From assembly GCF_002843235.3 (NCBI RefSeq), contig NZ_CP031123.2, positions 4,402,001 to 4,466,000 on the forward strand: 64,000 bases of DNA. The letters are read 5' to 3'. Positions 20,201 to 26,728 of the stretch are shown piece after piece (position 1 is the first letter of the stretch; each line of letters opens with the position of its first letter). Position numbers and translations under genes: made by a program. The DNA comes from Providencia huaxiensis. GTDB taxonomy: Bacteria; Pseudomonadota; Gammaproteobacteria; Enterobacterales; Enterobacteriaceae. The notes below the pieces were generated by a model, which was not told the DNA's origin, did no database searches, and was given only the letters and a program-made list of their open reading frames with translations.

Positions 20201-22142
20201 TACCCTGTTCATCGGTTGGGCTTAGCTGCTTGGCTGTGGCATTTCTTGCCTCAAGTTGCAGTACAGCGTCTTTAATGGGGTGTGCATTATCATCAGTAAC
20301 ATGGAATTGAATTTTGTTATTGGATGTCCCATCGGCAATCGCATTATCATTGAGGATATTAAAATGCTTAATATGCGCTTGATGCGTATCGGCAATAAAG
20401 AAAAAGGTGGTTTCAATGGGAACGCCGCCATTTGGCACTACCTGAATTCGGTGTTCACCCGTAGTCAAAGTGGTGAATTGAATCGAAGCTTCCCCTTTGA
20501 TATTGGTGGCAATTTTATATTTTTGTTTATCAGTTGATTTTGCCGCCTGCATTTTTTTGAATAAATTGCTAAACGCCATTCTTGAAGAGGTGGCTTTTTG
20601 TGTGACGAATTTAAGTCCTGCAGGGAGAATAAATGTCACTGTTGAGTCTGGCGCGATATTATTTAAACTATCTCTGGCCGTAATCGTTAATTTATTAATA
20701 TCTTGGCCGTTAGCAACCGCATTTCCTTGCTTGATAACCTCATTTGGGTTAATTGATAATACGCCGGAGTTTGTAACTTCAACCAAAGTTGTGGCCTGTG
20801 GTGAAATATTTCCTTTGCTGTCAGAGGCTGTTACCGTGAATCGGTAAAGGTTGATTTTCTTCCTTTCTTGTTCGGTCATTGCCAATTTATAAGACGGCAA
20901 TTTGACTCTTGTAGACGCTCCGTCGAGGATTATTTCGCCCCCAGAGGCTAAAAATTCAGGTGCTTGTACGGCTAATTGATCTAACGGATATTTGGTATTG
21001 AGGGTATTAATTAAAGGTAATAATTCCCCTGTCTTCCCTTGGATTATTGAGGGTAATGATAGGGTTATCAGGGTGTTCTTTTGGTATTCTAGTACGATAT
21101 TGTTATTACGATTCACAAAATCATAGCGACTGCCCATTAAACGACGAGCATCACCCACTTTACTTGGGTCAAGCTGTTCTGCGAGGCTCTTACCCAGTGC
21201 CCAAGTGAACTGGACTTTGGCATTAGTTTCACTTAATCCCCCACTGATTTTTTGTTCTGCGCTTAAAGTTACCAGTGAGAATGGAGTCCAGTTTATACCA
21301 ACCGTTGTGGCAAGAGGGTCTTTCTGGCGCTTATCTTTGCCAAATAGGGCGACATCGTCGCCAAAATACTGCTCAAATTTAAGGCTTCCGCCAATATTTG
21401 GGTAAGAAGGCAACCAGCCCTCAGCGTGTAAATCCCATCCATTAGCCGGGCGGGCATTGTAGTCATTCTTTAATTCAGGAGCGCTACGCCATGCTGATGT
21501 ACGTAAATAGGTATTGGCACTCAGTTTTAAGAAATCTTGAGCGTACTCTGCCCCGAAACCTAGGCGAGAGTGGTAGCGAGATAAGTCATGATCAAAAAAG
21601 GCATTGACGCCCATCATACTCTCTGGGGTAAAGCGACGAACCCCAATACCATTATTGGTTTGTAATCGGCCATCAGTACGGTGAATGTTATGTTGGGTAA
21701 ACAATAATAAATCTGTACTGTCATACCAAGGAATTAACCAATCTAATTGGGTATTTTTAATGGTTAATTTTTTATCTACGTCAACACTGAATTTGGCATT
21801 ACCGGTTTTGGATAACCAACGATTTATCTCATCTGTTGCCGCATTTGTGGCTTTACTGCGAGCGAAGTCTTGTGCCATATCAGCAAGATCTGCCGCTTTT
21901 TTCTTACCAGAGATAAAACGCGCAGCACTTTGGCTATATTCAGCAACCAGCTTCTCTGTTTTATCATCATCGGTTAGAACGGGGTCACTTTCCAGAGTAG
22001 GTAGGTCATCAGGTGTGAGCATTTTTGCATAGCTTGGTATAACCGGCATGATGGCCGAAGACCATATTGCAGTAAAGAGCACAAAACCATTTGAGATTTT
22101 ATGTCTCATGGTTGGCTTTGTGGTTGACGTAGCGGGGTTCAT
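8211..22142 (-). CDS. Giant inverse autotransporter adhesin (intimin/invasin family), 4643 residues
   Basis: An outer-membrane adhesin. After an N-terminal signal region (ending near PSYA) comes an inverse-autotransporter beta-barrel (about 100-370), recognisable by WLSKTGNA, DLLLFTQHNIHRTDGR, GVNAFFDHDLS and ARPANGWDL. A linker with the VNRNNNIVLEY motif follows, then a string of Ig-like (Big_1-type) domains. Counting the recurring G-x-Y-T strand gives 36 units, plus two N-terminal Big_1 domains, so about 38. Many units alternate between two subtypes. The C-terminus (about 4480-4643) resembles the invasin D4-D5 tip, with a lectin-like fold suggested by KYCTNSQRMATPEDL and the final GVVCVKEY (one Cys pair). 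The reading frame is unbroken. The start has AGGAATAAATTG before the ATG. It would promote attachment to cells or other bacteria. The receptor is unknown. Confidence 0.93.
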   Translation of the reverse strand: MNPATSTTKPTMRHKISNGFVLFTAIWSSAIMPVIPSYAKMLTPDDLPTLESDPVLTDDDKTEKLVAEYSQSAARFISGKKKAADLADMAQDFARSKATNAATDEINRWLSKTGNAKFSVDVDKKLTIKNTQLDWLIPWYDSTDLLLFTQHNIHRTDGRLQTNNGIGVRRFTPESMMGVNAFFDHDLSRYHSRLGFGAEYAQDFLKLSANTYLRTSAWRSAPELKNDYNARPANGWDLHAEGWLPSYPNIGGSLKFEQYFGDDVALFGKDKRQKDPLATTVGINWTPFSLVTLSAEQKISGGLSETNAKVQFTWALGKSLAEQLDPSKVGDARRLMGSRYDFVNRNNNIVLEYQKNTLITLSLPSIIQGKTGELLPLINTLNTKYPLDQLAVQAPEFLASGGEIILDGASTRVKLPSYKLAMTEQERKKINLYRFTVTASDSKGNISPQATTLVEVTNSGVLSINPNEVIKQGNAVANGQDINKLTITARDSLNNIAPDSTVTFILPAGLKFVTQKATSSRMAFSNLFKKMQAAKSTDKQKYKIATNIKGEASIQFTTLTTGEHRIQVVPNGGVPIETTFFFIADTHQAHIKHFNILNDNAIADGTSNNKIQFHVTDDNAHPIKDAVLQLEARNATAKQLSPTDEQGNTEVEVKSQVAGPAKITATLNEQSVTVETHFVFGQLAHVTIVDLAQAAAGTDSTITISLTDTNNNPISGADGSVIVNIDGKPTPITITENRPGSGIYTGKLPGQHTGTPSITVTIDGQTSSPETLIVEQPKPISPNNSSGTGQKGEKGVIENIAVTPNRTHGLQSGDTLDVTVTITDGFNNGLTGLNTNDIDIGQHKGDTLIWTDNGDGSYTTTLPLTEIGTNDLTASINGTTSLKTDIQVANATGTIHVDKVKIIKVEKPAAGVDSTITLELTDKHSNPVVGETEVTVNIDGQAHTLPVTETSPGIYDVIIQGQLAGNHIVSVIVNGEESPKEPLIVDKSRPVKPKDPSGAGQKGELGVIDNIVITTGDTSHLQSGDKLEVVVSITDAFNNGLSGLDTNNINVGKHKGDTLVWADNGDGSYTTTLPLTDIGNNDLTVSINGTKSPQKQVQVSNAKGKDKVSKVEIIQTEKPAAGSTSTLTVQLTDNNGNSVVGETEMTVNIDGKPHTLPAKEGKPGIYEVTLPALQAGNHQITAVINGQSSPKDTLEVQKPTPISPNNSNGTGQQGEKGVIDKVAITLDHTHRFESGNPLEITVAVTDAFGNGLAGLNTDNIDIGKHKGNTLSWVDNGDGSYTTTLTLTDVGSNNLTASVNGAHSPHTEVQVNHAIGASHVDKVKITKTEKPAAGTNSIVTIELTDKYGNSVVGEKEITIHIDGQAYKRPAKEGKPGIYEVSLPALQAGNHNISASVNAQHSTDTTLVVAKPTPIKPNSNGKPGEKGVVNSIAMTTGNTSNLQSGDQLEITVTITDAFNNGLIELNTITLDGFNGKPVWTDNGDGSYTATLTLTEVGDKNLIASICNHKTAVTPLQVSHASGQNNVSKVEITKIEKADAGSNGTLTVQLTDKNGNPVVGEQEMVIEIDGTPHTLPAKEGKPGIYEVTLPAQQAGDHNIIATVNGQSSVKDTLAVKKPTPISAKNSSGTGAHGERGVINNLTMTTGDISRLQSGDKLDITVTIFDAFNNPLTALDTSNIILDGYKASSLKWLDKGNGAYTTSLLLTQTGSNNIAASINGHKSQQFPITVSNTTDINRVANVELETIIPSDAGENQIITVKVTDKYQHPVTMISSMITANIDGQSTSIVLTESLTQAGIYTGTLPVQNTGKYTVKVTANNKTASKIWTVKTPATIAVKDNNGSGIGNQRGVIKTVTLASSAVNDLKSGQSLQLTVTLKDAFSNPLEGLSGASIQLNHRQPSNRSVTWIDLRNGDYTALLPLTKIGQDTLTVKVNKITTSPLNINVGSAIGTSQIKQVKIKDIAKPAAGETSSITLSITDTNDQPITGIDSNAVISIDGTEELFKITETTNSKGTYTGTLSGQKSGVHKIIATVGGVKSTESTLTVSAPSPIAINHGGKPHYRGVVNRATLAISPNNNLKSGGALKLTAILEDAFGNPLTGVDLAQSLTHKQAGKATWIAQKDGSYTANLVLTQLGQDHLFITVNNIQSPTIVIDVKPQLGNNAIHKIDINDITNAAAGAESTFTVVLADAQGNLIDGVQSVEVTIGKQKPESINVTQQADGRYIGKLSGQQSGSYDVVISANQQNSAKKTFAVTKPDTVTATSNGSGKKDQRGVVSHVELKSASVSSVSGHHLQLTVELKDSFNNPLKGVSSNHIALTHKQASHVVWTDHNNGQYTATLPLKVLGSDVLTATVNGINSSVANITVENTADIKQVSKLIVATIAPSAAGTEQQITVQAVDANNHGVTQIENNINVTLNDKPLNLTFVESKTIKGTYIATLPAQKTGNYTVKASANKKETQQTWQVTATKTIQATKTDGSGVQGQAGVVNTVALAATNAPNFKSGDTVKLTLTLKDAFDNALSDIDVKNITLAHNQTGKVTWVDHHNGTYTADLPLKTLGKENLVAMVNQIKSTPVDINVENAIGSNRTHQVDIVNIASPQAGAESHFAVSLTDINSLTVMGITEVTVNIAKQQPLNIAVTQQTDGTYTGKLPGQQSGVYSVVITANNKPSTAKTLTVTEPDTVAATSNGSGKKDQRGVVSHVELKTASTSSVSGDHLQLTVELKDGFNNPLKGVSSNHIALKHKQAGHVVWTDHNNGQYTATLPLKVLGNDALVATVNGIDSSPANITVTNSTDIKQVNQLVIAAIAPSATGSEQTISVQAVDGNRHGVTHIADDIKITLNDKPLNLTFVESKTDKGTYIATLPAQKTGNYLVKVTANKQETQQTWQVTAAKTIQTTKTDGSGVQGQAGVVNTVALAATNAPNFKSGETVKLTLTLKDAFDNALSGIDVKNIILAHNQIGKVTWVDHHNGTYTTDLTLKTLGKDALRSTVNGISSQAVDIEVIKSDEVNTVKNVDILSLPTQIAGMDSTLIVALTDINNHSVTGIKEVTVKVDNKHSSTIAVAPLDNGNYILTLPAEQSGSYDIIVTANNINSVAKTLKVAVPSTIVATNHQGNGIKGQRGVIAKVQFNTAPSGTQPAGTLLALTVMLEDSFGNSLTGVNSLAITHQQSGSVIWKDNADGTYTADLLLSKLGTDTLKVTANGISQSQVIDVEAPQGKPAVSNVALKATNRTFKVGDTVELQLTLADSHGNGVEKVQTNDIQLEHNHTLVPKLAWLEKGAGIYTTTLPLHKQGKNTFVSRVNHQTNAPLTIDVSALTDPTQVKTVELKANTNQLTVGSKTELTLILADQWDNGVEGIAAKDITINDAHTKKDLAGLVWVSKGNGVYTAPITLSMAGIHSLRAKVNLQHSKNILIEAKPSTDSNRVRNITLSATSNMITAGDEVSLSLKATDMDNNPVIHINNNTITLTDNKKPVNVIWNEDNHGLGIYTTRIMLSDVKTHTLMAGIDQFTDTATITVNSPTGKDAVKTIAISPIANSDAGQSSPLSIDLTDAYGNPVKNVSSSDITVTINGQKQDILFMEKNVLNKYIAQLPAAKASRYKIAVEVNGQSETAEWLVNPPIEIPITSYDKDRLRGSLETISITSNTPTNSANSGDKVTLTVGLKDKFDNKLTGAANSLKLLTNLHSASTWRELRGGLYTQELTMNKLHKQSIQVVVDKLLSDKLELTVAPAKGVNKVHKTTLETDEGTIEAGKEVQLTLALTDSVDNGVIDIDTGAIQLTNNGKLANVTWANPQDGVYTTKQQLSTVGNYQFKATVNNRSSRIQTVEATYPSGKDVVKSAKMTTNANTFDAGKKVDLTLELKDQYGNLVTGVIGADIALTDSHTGETIDSSNIAWKMESVGVYKATLPLTKVGKHTLTATVNKQDANTKEVTVKALKGASNVKEIKLTTVATSVNAGESTSLILTMLDNYGNEVADITSKDIMFKNTDSTINTKAAWVKASSHGSVYTAQVTLEKVKKHTLSVEVNKQVKNIEIDVKPQEGAKNVAKVELNAPKTVAINADVELQLSLKDKFGNGVVAVNISDITLEHLNTLIPIAWIEGNEGKYTSSVALTEAKAHPLTAKVNGHSSNATISVESPKGVKHVAKISMKSSITADSSGKLTTLPGQEFKLTFTLTDQYYNGVTGLKETDINLTDTQKPSSVLITAWQENTLKKGEYNATVSLTQTAQHKLTAKVNTVSDTAQIMVTPFRDTSYIATVELKLDKTNTNMGKTYNVELKIKDKYGNDVFINDSDIAIHNKNQKSSAIQEKWDITSDTFTRQYKGTLSFTKPGEYIISAGAGNAHSKPEVVTIEAGAPVFAPGKSSLTASTYETSTTDIKPTTIQLTLKDDNGHLITGKKPKIEITSNIMYGQISKDMIENSAGVYTVEYKNNSDSEIANIKLLNSSVGYTGNYQSIQIVNYDKISITPLGTKETYAVDKQFPSTGFTGAQFAINPSLGTASNYNWEVDQNWLSIDSKGVVTLNKHPEGRNTAKVTITGRPKTTNSKNMVYTFNMNKWFSTGVQLDFHNVMKYCTNSQRMATPEDLKNSHISLFTQWPEKTINDNIKLDQIAVQDWIWIMNQNHITIYHLPSHQPLGNKQTAGKYGVVCVKEY
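13200..15400 (-). repeat. Long near-identical direct repeat inside the giant adhesin gene
   Basis: Two blocks of about 0.9 kb, near 13200-14130 and 14470-15400, are nearly the same at DNA level with an offset of exactly 1269 bases (423 codons, so in frame). The offset was measured from two separate anchors (13381 with 14650, and 14051 with 15320). Each block covers parts of a four-domain unit. Such identity implies recent duplication or gene conversion and predicts copy-number changes. Confidence 0.85.
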
Positions 22143-22450
22143 TCAATTTATTCCTAGTTTCAATATTAACTGGGTTATTGTTGAATGCTTATATAGGTAA
22201 GAGCTTGTGAATTAGTTTGACTTAAACAGAAGCGGAATTTACAAGGTGGAATAACACGGAATGGGCAGCTTTTATTAATAATGCTAAAAAATAGTCTCTT
22301 CGCCTATATTAAAGTATTTTTATCAATTGGGAATAAACCTTACTTGAATGAAAACAAGCTACTAGCTTATGAAACATGCGATATTGGATTGGTAAGGAGA
22401 GCAAATTTAGTCGCGATTCAATAAAGTCATAAGCTAGGTTAGTTGAATTT
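22143..22450 (-). promoter_or_regulatory. Upstream region of the giant adhesin gene, shared with its paralogue
   Basis: This 300-base gene-free stretch is AT-rich and should hold the promoter of the adhesin. The first 70 bases before the ATG resemble those before the neighbouring paralogue: both have ATTCCT, then TCAATATTAAC, then GCTTGTGAATT at similar distances on the plus strand. This shows that the control region was duplicated with the gene. I could not assign -10 and -35 boxes with confidence. Confidence 0.5.
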
Positions 22451-22470
22451 AAAAAGCCCCATCAGGGGCA
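22451..22470 (-). terminator. Terminator after the short adhesin gene
   Basis: On the minus strand GCCCC-TGAT-GGGGC is followed by five T residues (22455-22451). It separates transcription of the short paralogue from that of the giant adhesin downstream. Confidence 0.85.
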
Positions 22471-22522
22471 ATTTTGATACTGAAAAAACAACTAAATTAA
22501 GTCTATTTTACAGCGAACAGCA

Positions 22523-24703
22523 TTATCCCATTTTTTGAAATAGCTGCCTTAGCAAACCTAACGGTGTGCGTGGATGGCTGCTTTGTTCATTTACTGGCGA
22601 TTTGAAAAGAGTTCCTGTGCTTGGCTGAATATTTATCCCAGATGCATTCCTTAGAAAATTAACTTGTATTGTTCGGCTATCGCCATTTAAGTTAGCAATG
22701 ATATCCATGGAGCCTTCGGCTAAACTGCTGATTTCTAATTCTGTATTTCCATATTCATCAGTCAATTTAGTTGGTGAGATAACGCCATTTGGTGCTTCAA
22801 AATGAACCCGTGCCCCAGCGATGCTTTGTCGGCTATTATTCACAATATGCAGTTTAATTTTGTTTTTACTGATCCCATCAGCGACTGCATTGTCTTGAAT
22901 GATATCAATGCTACCAATGAATGACTGGCTAATATCGGGTTTAAAGTTAAACATTTCATTTATTTCTATGCCATGTTCCGTATTCGCTTTTATGGCATAA
23001 CTTCCTGATATAAAAGAGGTGAATTGAATAGAGGCTTCACCTTTACTATTGGCAACGATGCTATAGGGTTGTTCAGAAACTGATTTTGTCGCTTGGGCTT
23101 TCCACATAAAATGATTAAGTAATGAATAATACCCCATATTTTTTTGGCCAATAGATTTAAGGCTTGCAGGCAGTGTGAAGCTGACTTTTGCATTGGGGAC
23201 TGGGTGGCCAAGAGCATCTTTAATTACTACGGCGAATGTATTTGCGTCTTTACCGTTAGCGACGGCATTATTTCTTTTTACGGTATTTTTATGGGTGATG
23301 GTGAGAGCACCGGTATTGGTAACTTCAATTAACGTTTCCGCTTGTGGAGAAACATTTCCATTGGTGTCATAAGCCGTTACGGTTAAACGATAAAGGTTGA
23401 GTTGTTGGTTTTTAAAAGCATTGCTGGCAATTTTATAAGATGGCAGTTTTACTGAGCTTTCTATGCCATTAAGGTGAATTTCTCCCCCAGCGGCTATCAA
23501 TTCAGGGGCTTCTATCACTATTTTTTCTAGCGGGTATTTCGTGGTTAAATTGCGGATAATAGAGAGTTCTTCTCCTGTCATACCCTGAATAACTTTCGGT
23601 AATGAGAGTGAAATTAACGTTTTCTTTCGGTACTCCAACACAATATTGTTATTACGGTTAACAAAATCATAGCGGTTACTGGAAATATGACGAGTAGCTT
23701 CTATCGCGGAAGCATCAAGATGTTGTGCTAAGCTTCTTCCTAACAACCAATTGAAGGCAATTTTTGCACTTGTTTCATTTGTTCCTCTATTACCTATTTT
23801 ATGTTCTGTATTTAGCGCAAGGAGAGGGAATGGGGACCAATTGATGCCTACAGTAGCCGCTATTGGGTTTTTCTGACGCTCATCTTTACCAAATAAAGCC
23901 ACGTCATCACCATAATATTGTTCCAGTTTTAGGTTCGCACCTAAATTGGCATACGTAGGGAGCCAACCTTCAACTTGAATATCCCAACCGTTAGCAGGTC
24001 GTGCGTTATAATCATAGGCTAATTCGGACGCACTACGCCAAGCCGATAGCCCTAAATAGCTATTCGCACTCATTCGAACGTAATCTTGAGCATACTCGAC
24101 TCCAAGCCCTAAGCGCGAATGGTAATGGGATAAATCATGATCAAAGAAAGCATTCACCCCGATCATGCTATTTTGTTGGAAATGACGTAAACCAATACCG
24201 TTATTGGTCTGTAACCGGCCATCAGTACGGTGAATACTGTGCTGAGAAAATAACAACAAATCGTGTTGATCATACCAAGGTACTAGCCAATCTAATTGAG
24301 AAGCCTTAATTGACAATTTTTTATCGAGATTAATATTGAGCCTGGCATTACCGGCTTTGGATAACCAATGTGTTATTTCATCTGTAGCGATGTTAGCCGC
24401 TTTATGGCGAGCGTAATCTTGTGCCATATCGGCAAGATTTTGGGTGTTTTTTTCTTCAGAAGCAAAGTTTGCGGCATTTTGCCCATATTCCGCTAAAAAA
24501 CGTTCAGTACTATCTTCAAGTTGGGCTTCAGATTGGGGTCCTTCAAATTGAATAGCATTACTACCGAGTGTAGGTAAATCGTCTAAATGGGCGATTTGGG
24601 CATAGCTTGGCACCATTGGCACAATAGCCGTAGACCAAATTGCCGTTGAGAATAGCAAGCAGTTCGGTAATTTAGGTTTCAATTTTGACGAAGGGGGATT
24701 CAT
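22523..24703 (-). CDS. Short inverse autotransporter paralogue lacking a tip domain
   Basis: A 726-residue paralogue of the giant adhesin, with the same signal region (CLLFSTAIWSTAIVPMVPSY), barrel motifs (WLSKAGNARL, HSIHRTDGRLQTNNGIG, GVNAFFDHDLS), linker (VNRNNNIVLEY) and two Big_1-type domains. It then ends in a short tail (LLRQLFQKMG) with no further Ig repeats and no lectin-like tip. The start at 24703 is chosen because it aligns with the paralogue start (MNP) and has AGGA upstream. An in-frame ATG 30 bases earlier is less likely. No frameshifted remnant was recognised downstream and a terminator follows, so the short form looks genuine rather than freshly broken. It may be a barrel scaffold, a minimal adhesin or a recombination donor. 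Confidence 0.88.
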   Translation of the reverse strand: MNPPSSKLKPKLPNCLLFSTAIWSTAIVPMVPSYAQIAHLDDLPTLGSNAIQFEGPQSEAQLEDSTERFLAEYGQNAANFASEEKNTQNLADMAQDYARHKAANIATDEITHWLSKAGNARLNINLDKKLSIKASQLDWLVPWYDQHDLLLFSQHSIHRTDGRLQTNNGIGLRHFQQNSMIGVNAFFDHDLSHYHSRLGLGVEYAQDYVRMSANSYLGLSAWRSASELAYDYNARPANGWDIQVEGWLPTYANLGANLKLEQYYGDDVALFGKDERQKNPIAATVGINWSPFPLLALNTEHKIGNRGTNETSAKIAFNWLLGRSLAQHLDASAIEATRHISSNRYDFVNRNNNIVLEYRKKTLISLSLPKVIQGMTGEELSIIRNLTTKYPLEKIVIEAPELIAAGGEIHLNGIESSVKLPSYKIASNAFKNQQLNLYRLTVTAYDTNGNVSPQAETLIEVTNTGALTITHKNTVKRNNAVANGKDANTFAVVIKDALGHPVPNAKVSFTLPASLKSIGQKNMGYYSLLNHFMWKAQATKSVSEQPYSIVANSKGEASIQFTSFISGSYAIKANTEHGIEINEMFNFKPDISQSFIGSIDIIQDNAVADGISKNKIKLHIVNNSRQSIAGARVHFEAPNGVISPTKLTDEYGNTELEISSLAEGSMDIIANLNGDSRTIQVNFLRNASGINIQPSTGTLFKSPVNEQSSHPRTPLGLLRQLFQKMG

Positions 24704-24936
24704 CGAGCATATTCCTGATATCAATATTAACATGGCTATTTTCAGGCTAGACAGTGCTCAGTGCTTGTGAATTGATTGGATGAATACGGAAACACGATTT
24801 GTATATTGGAAATATTTGGAATAACTGGCTTTGGTTGATAATCAAAAAATACAGAATATTATACAGATTAAAATAAATGATTTTTTATTGGAAAAAATCT
24901 TACCATAATAAAAACAACAAATTAGATGAGGAAGTT

Positions 24937-25851
24937 ATGGAGTTAACATTTTTAGGAACCAGTGCTGGGGTGCCGACAAAAGAGCGCAATGTCACCAGTA
25001 TGATATTAAATTTGGTCGGTATTCGTAAAAGCTATTGGTTATTTGATTGTGGCGAAGGGACACAGCATCGCATTTTAAATAGCCCATTTAAAACGCCAAA
25101 AATTGAGAAAATATTTATTACCCATTTACATGGCGACCATATTTTTGGTCTACCCGGCTTGTTATGTAGCCGTTCAATGGGGGGAGCGACAGACCCGCTG
25201 ACGGTTTATGGTCCAAAAGAGTTAAAGCAATATATTGAAACGGTATTAGCGGTGAGTATGTCTTATATGACATACCCGTTGGAAATCGTTGAAATTGAAG
25301 CTGGGCAGTTATTTGATGATGGGGAGTTAATTGTAACGGCTTATGCCCTTGACCACCGTGTTGAGTGCTATGGCTATCGTATTGAGGAGTACCCGAAGAG
25401 TGGTGCATTAGATGCAGTCAAATTAGCCAATGACAATATTCCTCGAGGCCCTTGGATGCAAGCGCTTAAAGCGGGAGAAACGATAATTCTTGATGACGGG
25501 CGAGTCGTTAATGGCGCTGATTACCTCGGTGAGCCCGTACCCGGTAAAGTCGTTGCGATTTTTGGAGACACTCAACCGACAGAGCAAGCGCTGGCGCTCG
25601 CGAAAAATGCCGATGTAATGATCCATGAAACGACACTAGAGGCTGAATTCGCCGAAAAAGCCAATGAGCGTGGGCACTCGACGACAGTACAAGCGGCGGA
25701 GCTAGCACGTGAAGCGGGAGTAAAACGTTTTATTGCCACTCATTTGAGTGGCCGCTATACGAGTGAGGATATTCCAAGGTTATTGGCACAGTGCCAGTCA
25801 GTATTCCCTCAAACGGAAATCGCAGAAGATTATTTGACGGTGAAGATCTAA
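24937..25851 (+). CDS. rnz: Ribonuclease Z / RNase BN (ElaC family)
   Basis: A 304-residue metallo-beta-lactamase-fold nuclease that processes tRNA 3' ends and other RNAs. The zinc-binding motif HLHGDHIFGLPG is present near residues 62-73. DHRVECYGY, FGDTQPT, HETT and the late HLSGRY motif (ATHLSGRY) complete the active site and RNase Z exosite features. The start at 24937 (MELTFLGTSAG) has GAGGAAG before it and gives the same length as E. coli RNase BN (305). An in-frame ATG 60 bases upstream would add a non-homologous basic leader. It is transcribed alone, convergent with the DeoR-type gene. Confidence 0.96.
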   Translation: MELTFLGTSAGVPTKERNVTSMILNLVGIRKSYWLFDCGEGTQHRILNSPFKTPKIEKIFITHLHGDHIFGLPGLLCSRSMGGATDPLTVYGPKELKQYIETVLAVSMSYMTYPLEIVEIEAGQLFDDGELIVTAYALDHRVECYGYRIEEYPKSGALDAVKLANDNIPRGPWMQALKAGETIILDDGRVVNGADYLGEPVPGKVVAIFGDTQPTEQALALAKNADVMIHETTLEAEFAEKANERGHSTTVQAAELAREAGVKRFIATHLSGRYTSEDIPRLLAQCQSVFPQTEIAEDYLTVKI

Positions 25852-25856
25852 TGTTG

Positions 25857-25876
25857 GCGGGCAATAGGTTGCCCGC
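25857..25876. terminator. Hairpin between converging rnz and deoR
   Basis: An 8-bp perfect stem, GCGGGCAA (25857-25864) with TTGCCCGC (25869-25876), loop TAGG, lies just after the rnz stop. It lacks a long T-run in either direction, so termination may be weak or rho-assisted. Confidence 0.6.
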
Positions 25877-25893
25877 TAAATCTATTGATGGTT

Positions 25894-26673
25894 TTAATAA
25901 ATCACTTTCACAAAGCCATTACGGCAATATGTTTCATATTCATCAGAAAGTTGCCGGTTTGTGACAATCACATCAAATTGTGATAATTCCCCCATATTGG
26001 CGGTAGCGACTTCATCAAACAGGTTATAGGGCGCTAATAAAATCTTACGGATGGATTTCTCCATAGCTTTTTTCTTCATGGGTAAATCATCGAGATTATA
26101 GCAAGTTACACCAAAATTCCCATGTACACCGGCCGCTGAAATAAAGGCTTTTTTGGGGTTGATTGAATCCAGTAATGAAGGGAGAGATGGGTTGTAAAAA
26201 GAGTCACTTTTAGGACGATATTCCCCACCACACAGTAGCGCGGTGGCATTTTTTTTCTGACTAAGGGCGAGAAAAACGTTATGTGAGTAACAAATACCAG
26301 TGAAATTAATCTCTTCGGGGATGAGTGAAATTAAGGTTGCCATTTCAATGCCATTATCAAAGAAGATCACGTCATCTTCAGTCACCATGCTCGCTGCAAG
26401 GTTAGGAATATATAATTCTTCAGTTTGATCTGGGGTAAAAACATCCGCTTGTGGCTCATTTGACACTAAATTGACAGGTTGGGTAACAGAAACAATATAG
26501 CCGCCGAGGAGCGACATAGGGATAGGGCCTTCGGTATCAGCGCTGAGGTCTCGTCGAATAGTCATTTCTGAGACTTCGAGTATTCTAGCGGCTTCTTTTA
26601 AATGAATGCGCCCTGAGCGTTTTAAACATTCACTTAAACGGCGAAGGCGTTCTTTTTGTTTAGTTTCTATCAC
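25894..26673 (-). CDS. deoR: DeoR-family repressor of deoxyribose catabolism
   Basis: A 259-residue regulator very similar in layout to E. coli DeoR. It has an N-terminal winged helix (KEAARILEVSEMTIRRDLS, about 24-42), the LLGGYIV segment, and a C-terminal sugar-phosphate sensing domain with LLCGGEY and ISAAGVHGNFGVTCYNL. It would repress the adjacent deoC and the divergent deoK-deoP-deoX genes until deoxyribose 5-phosphate accumulates. It lies after deoC on the same strand, with a hairpin between them. In Salmonella the matching gene in a deoxyribose cluster is called deoQ, and this gene could be DeoQ rather than the nucleoside-operon DeoR. Confidence 0.85.
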   Translation of the reverse strand: MIETKQKERLRRLSECLKRSGRIHLKEAARILEVSEMTIRRDLSADTEGPIPMSLLGGYIVSVTQPVNLVSNEPQADVFTPDQTEELYIPNLAASMVTEDDVIFFDNGIEMATLISLIPEEINFTGICYSHNVFLALSQKKNATALLCGGEYRPKSDSFYNPSLPSLLDSINPKKAFISAAGVHGNFGVTCYNLDDLPMKKKAMEKSIRKILLAPYNLFDEVATANMGELSQFDVIVTNRQLSDEYETYCRNGFVKVIY

Positions 26674-26702
26674 CCTACAATCCTTTTATGATATACAAAA
26701 TT

Positions 26703-26721
26703 GGCGCGGTTAAACCGCGCC
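26703..26721 (-). terminator. Terminator or attenuator between deoC and deoR
   Basis: On the minus strand a GC-rich 7-bp stem (GGCGCGG with CCGCGCC) sits in the gap after deoC and is followed by AATTTTG. It probably ends most deoC transcripts and lowers expression of the downstream repressor. Confidence 0.7.
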
Positions 26722-26728
26722 CCATCAC

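Noticed and set aside
22143..22522. Possible frameshifted remainder of the short adhesin
   Set aside because: No frame in the gap resembles Ig-like or lectin-like segments, and a terminator lies soon after the stop, so the short gene appears complete.
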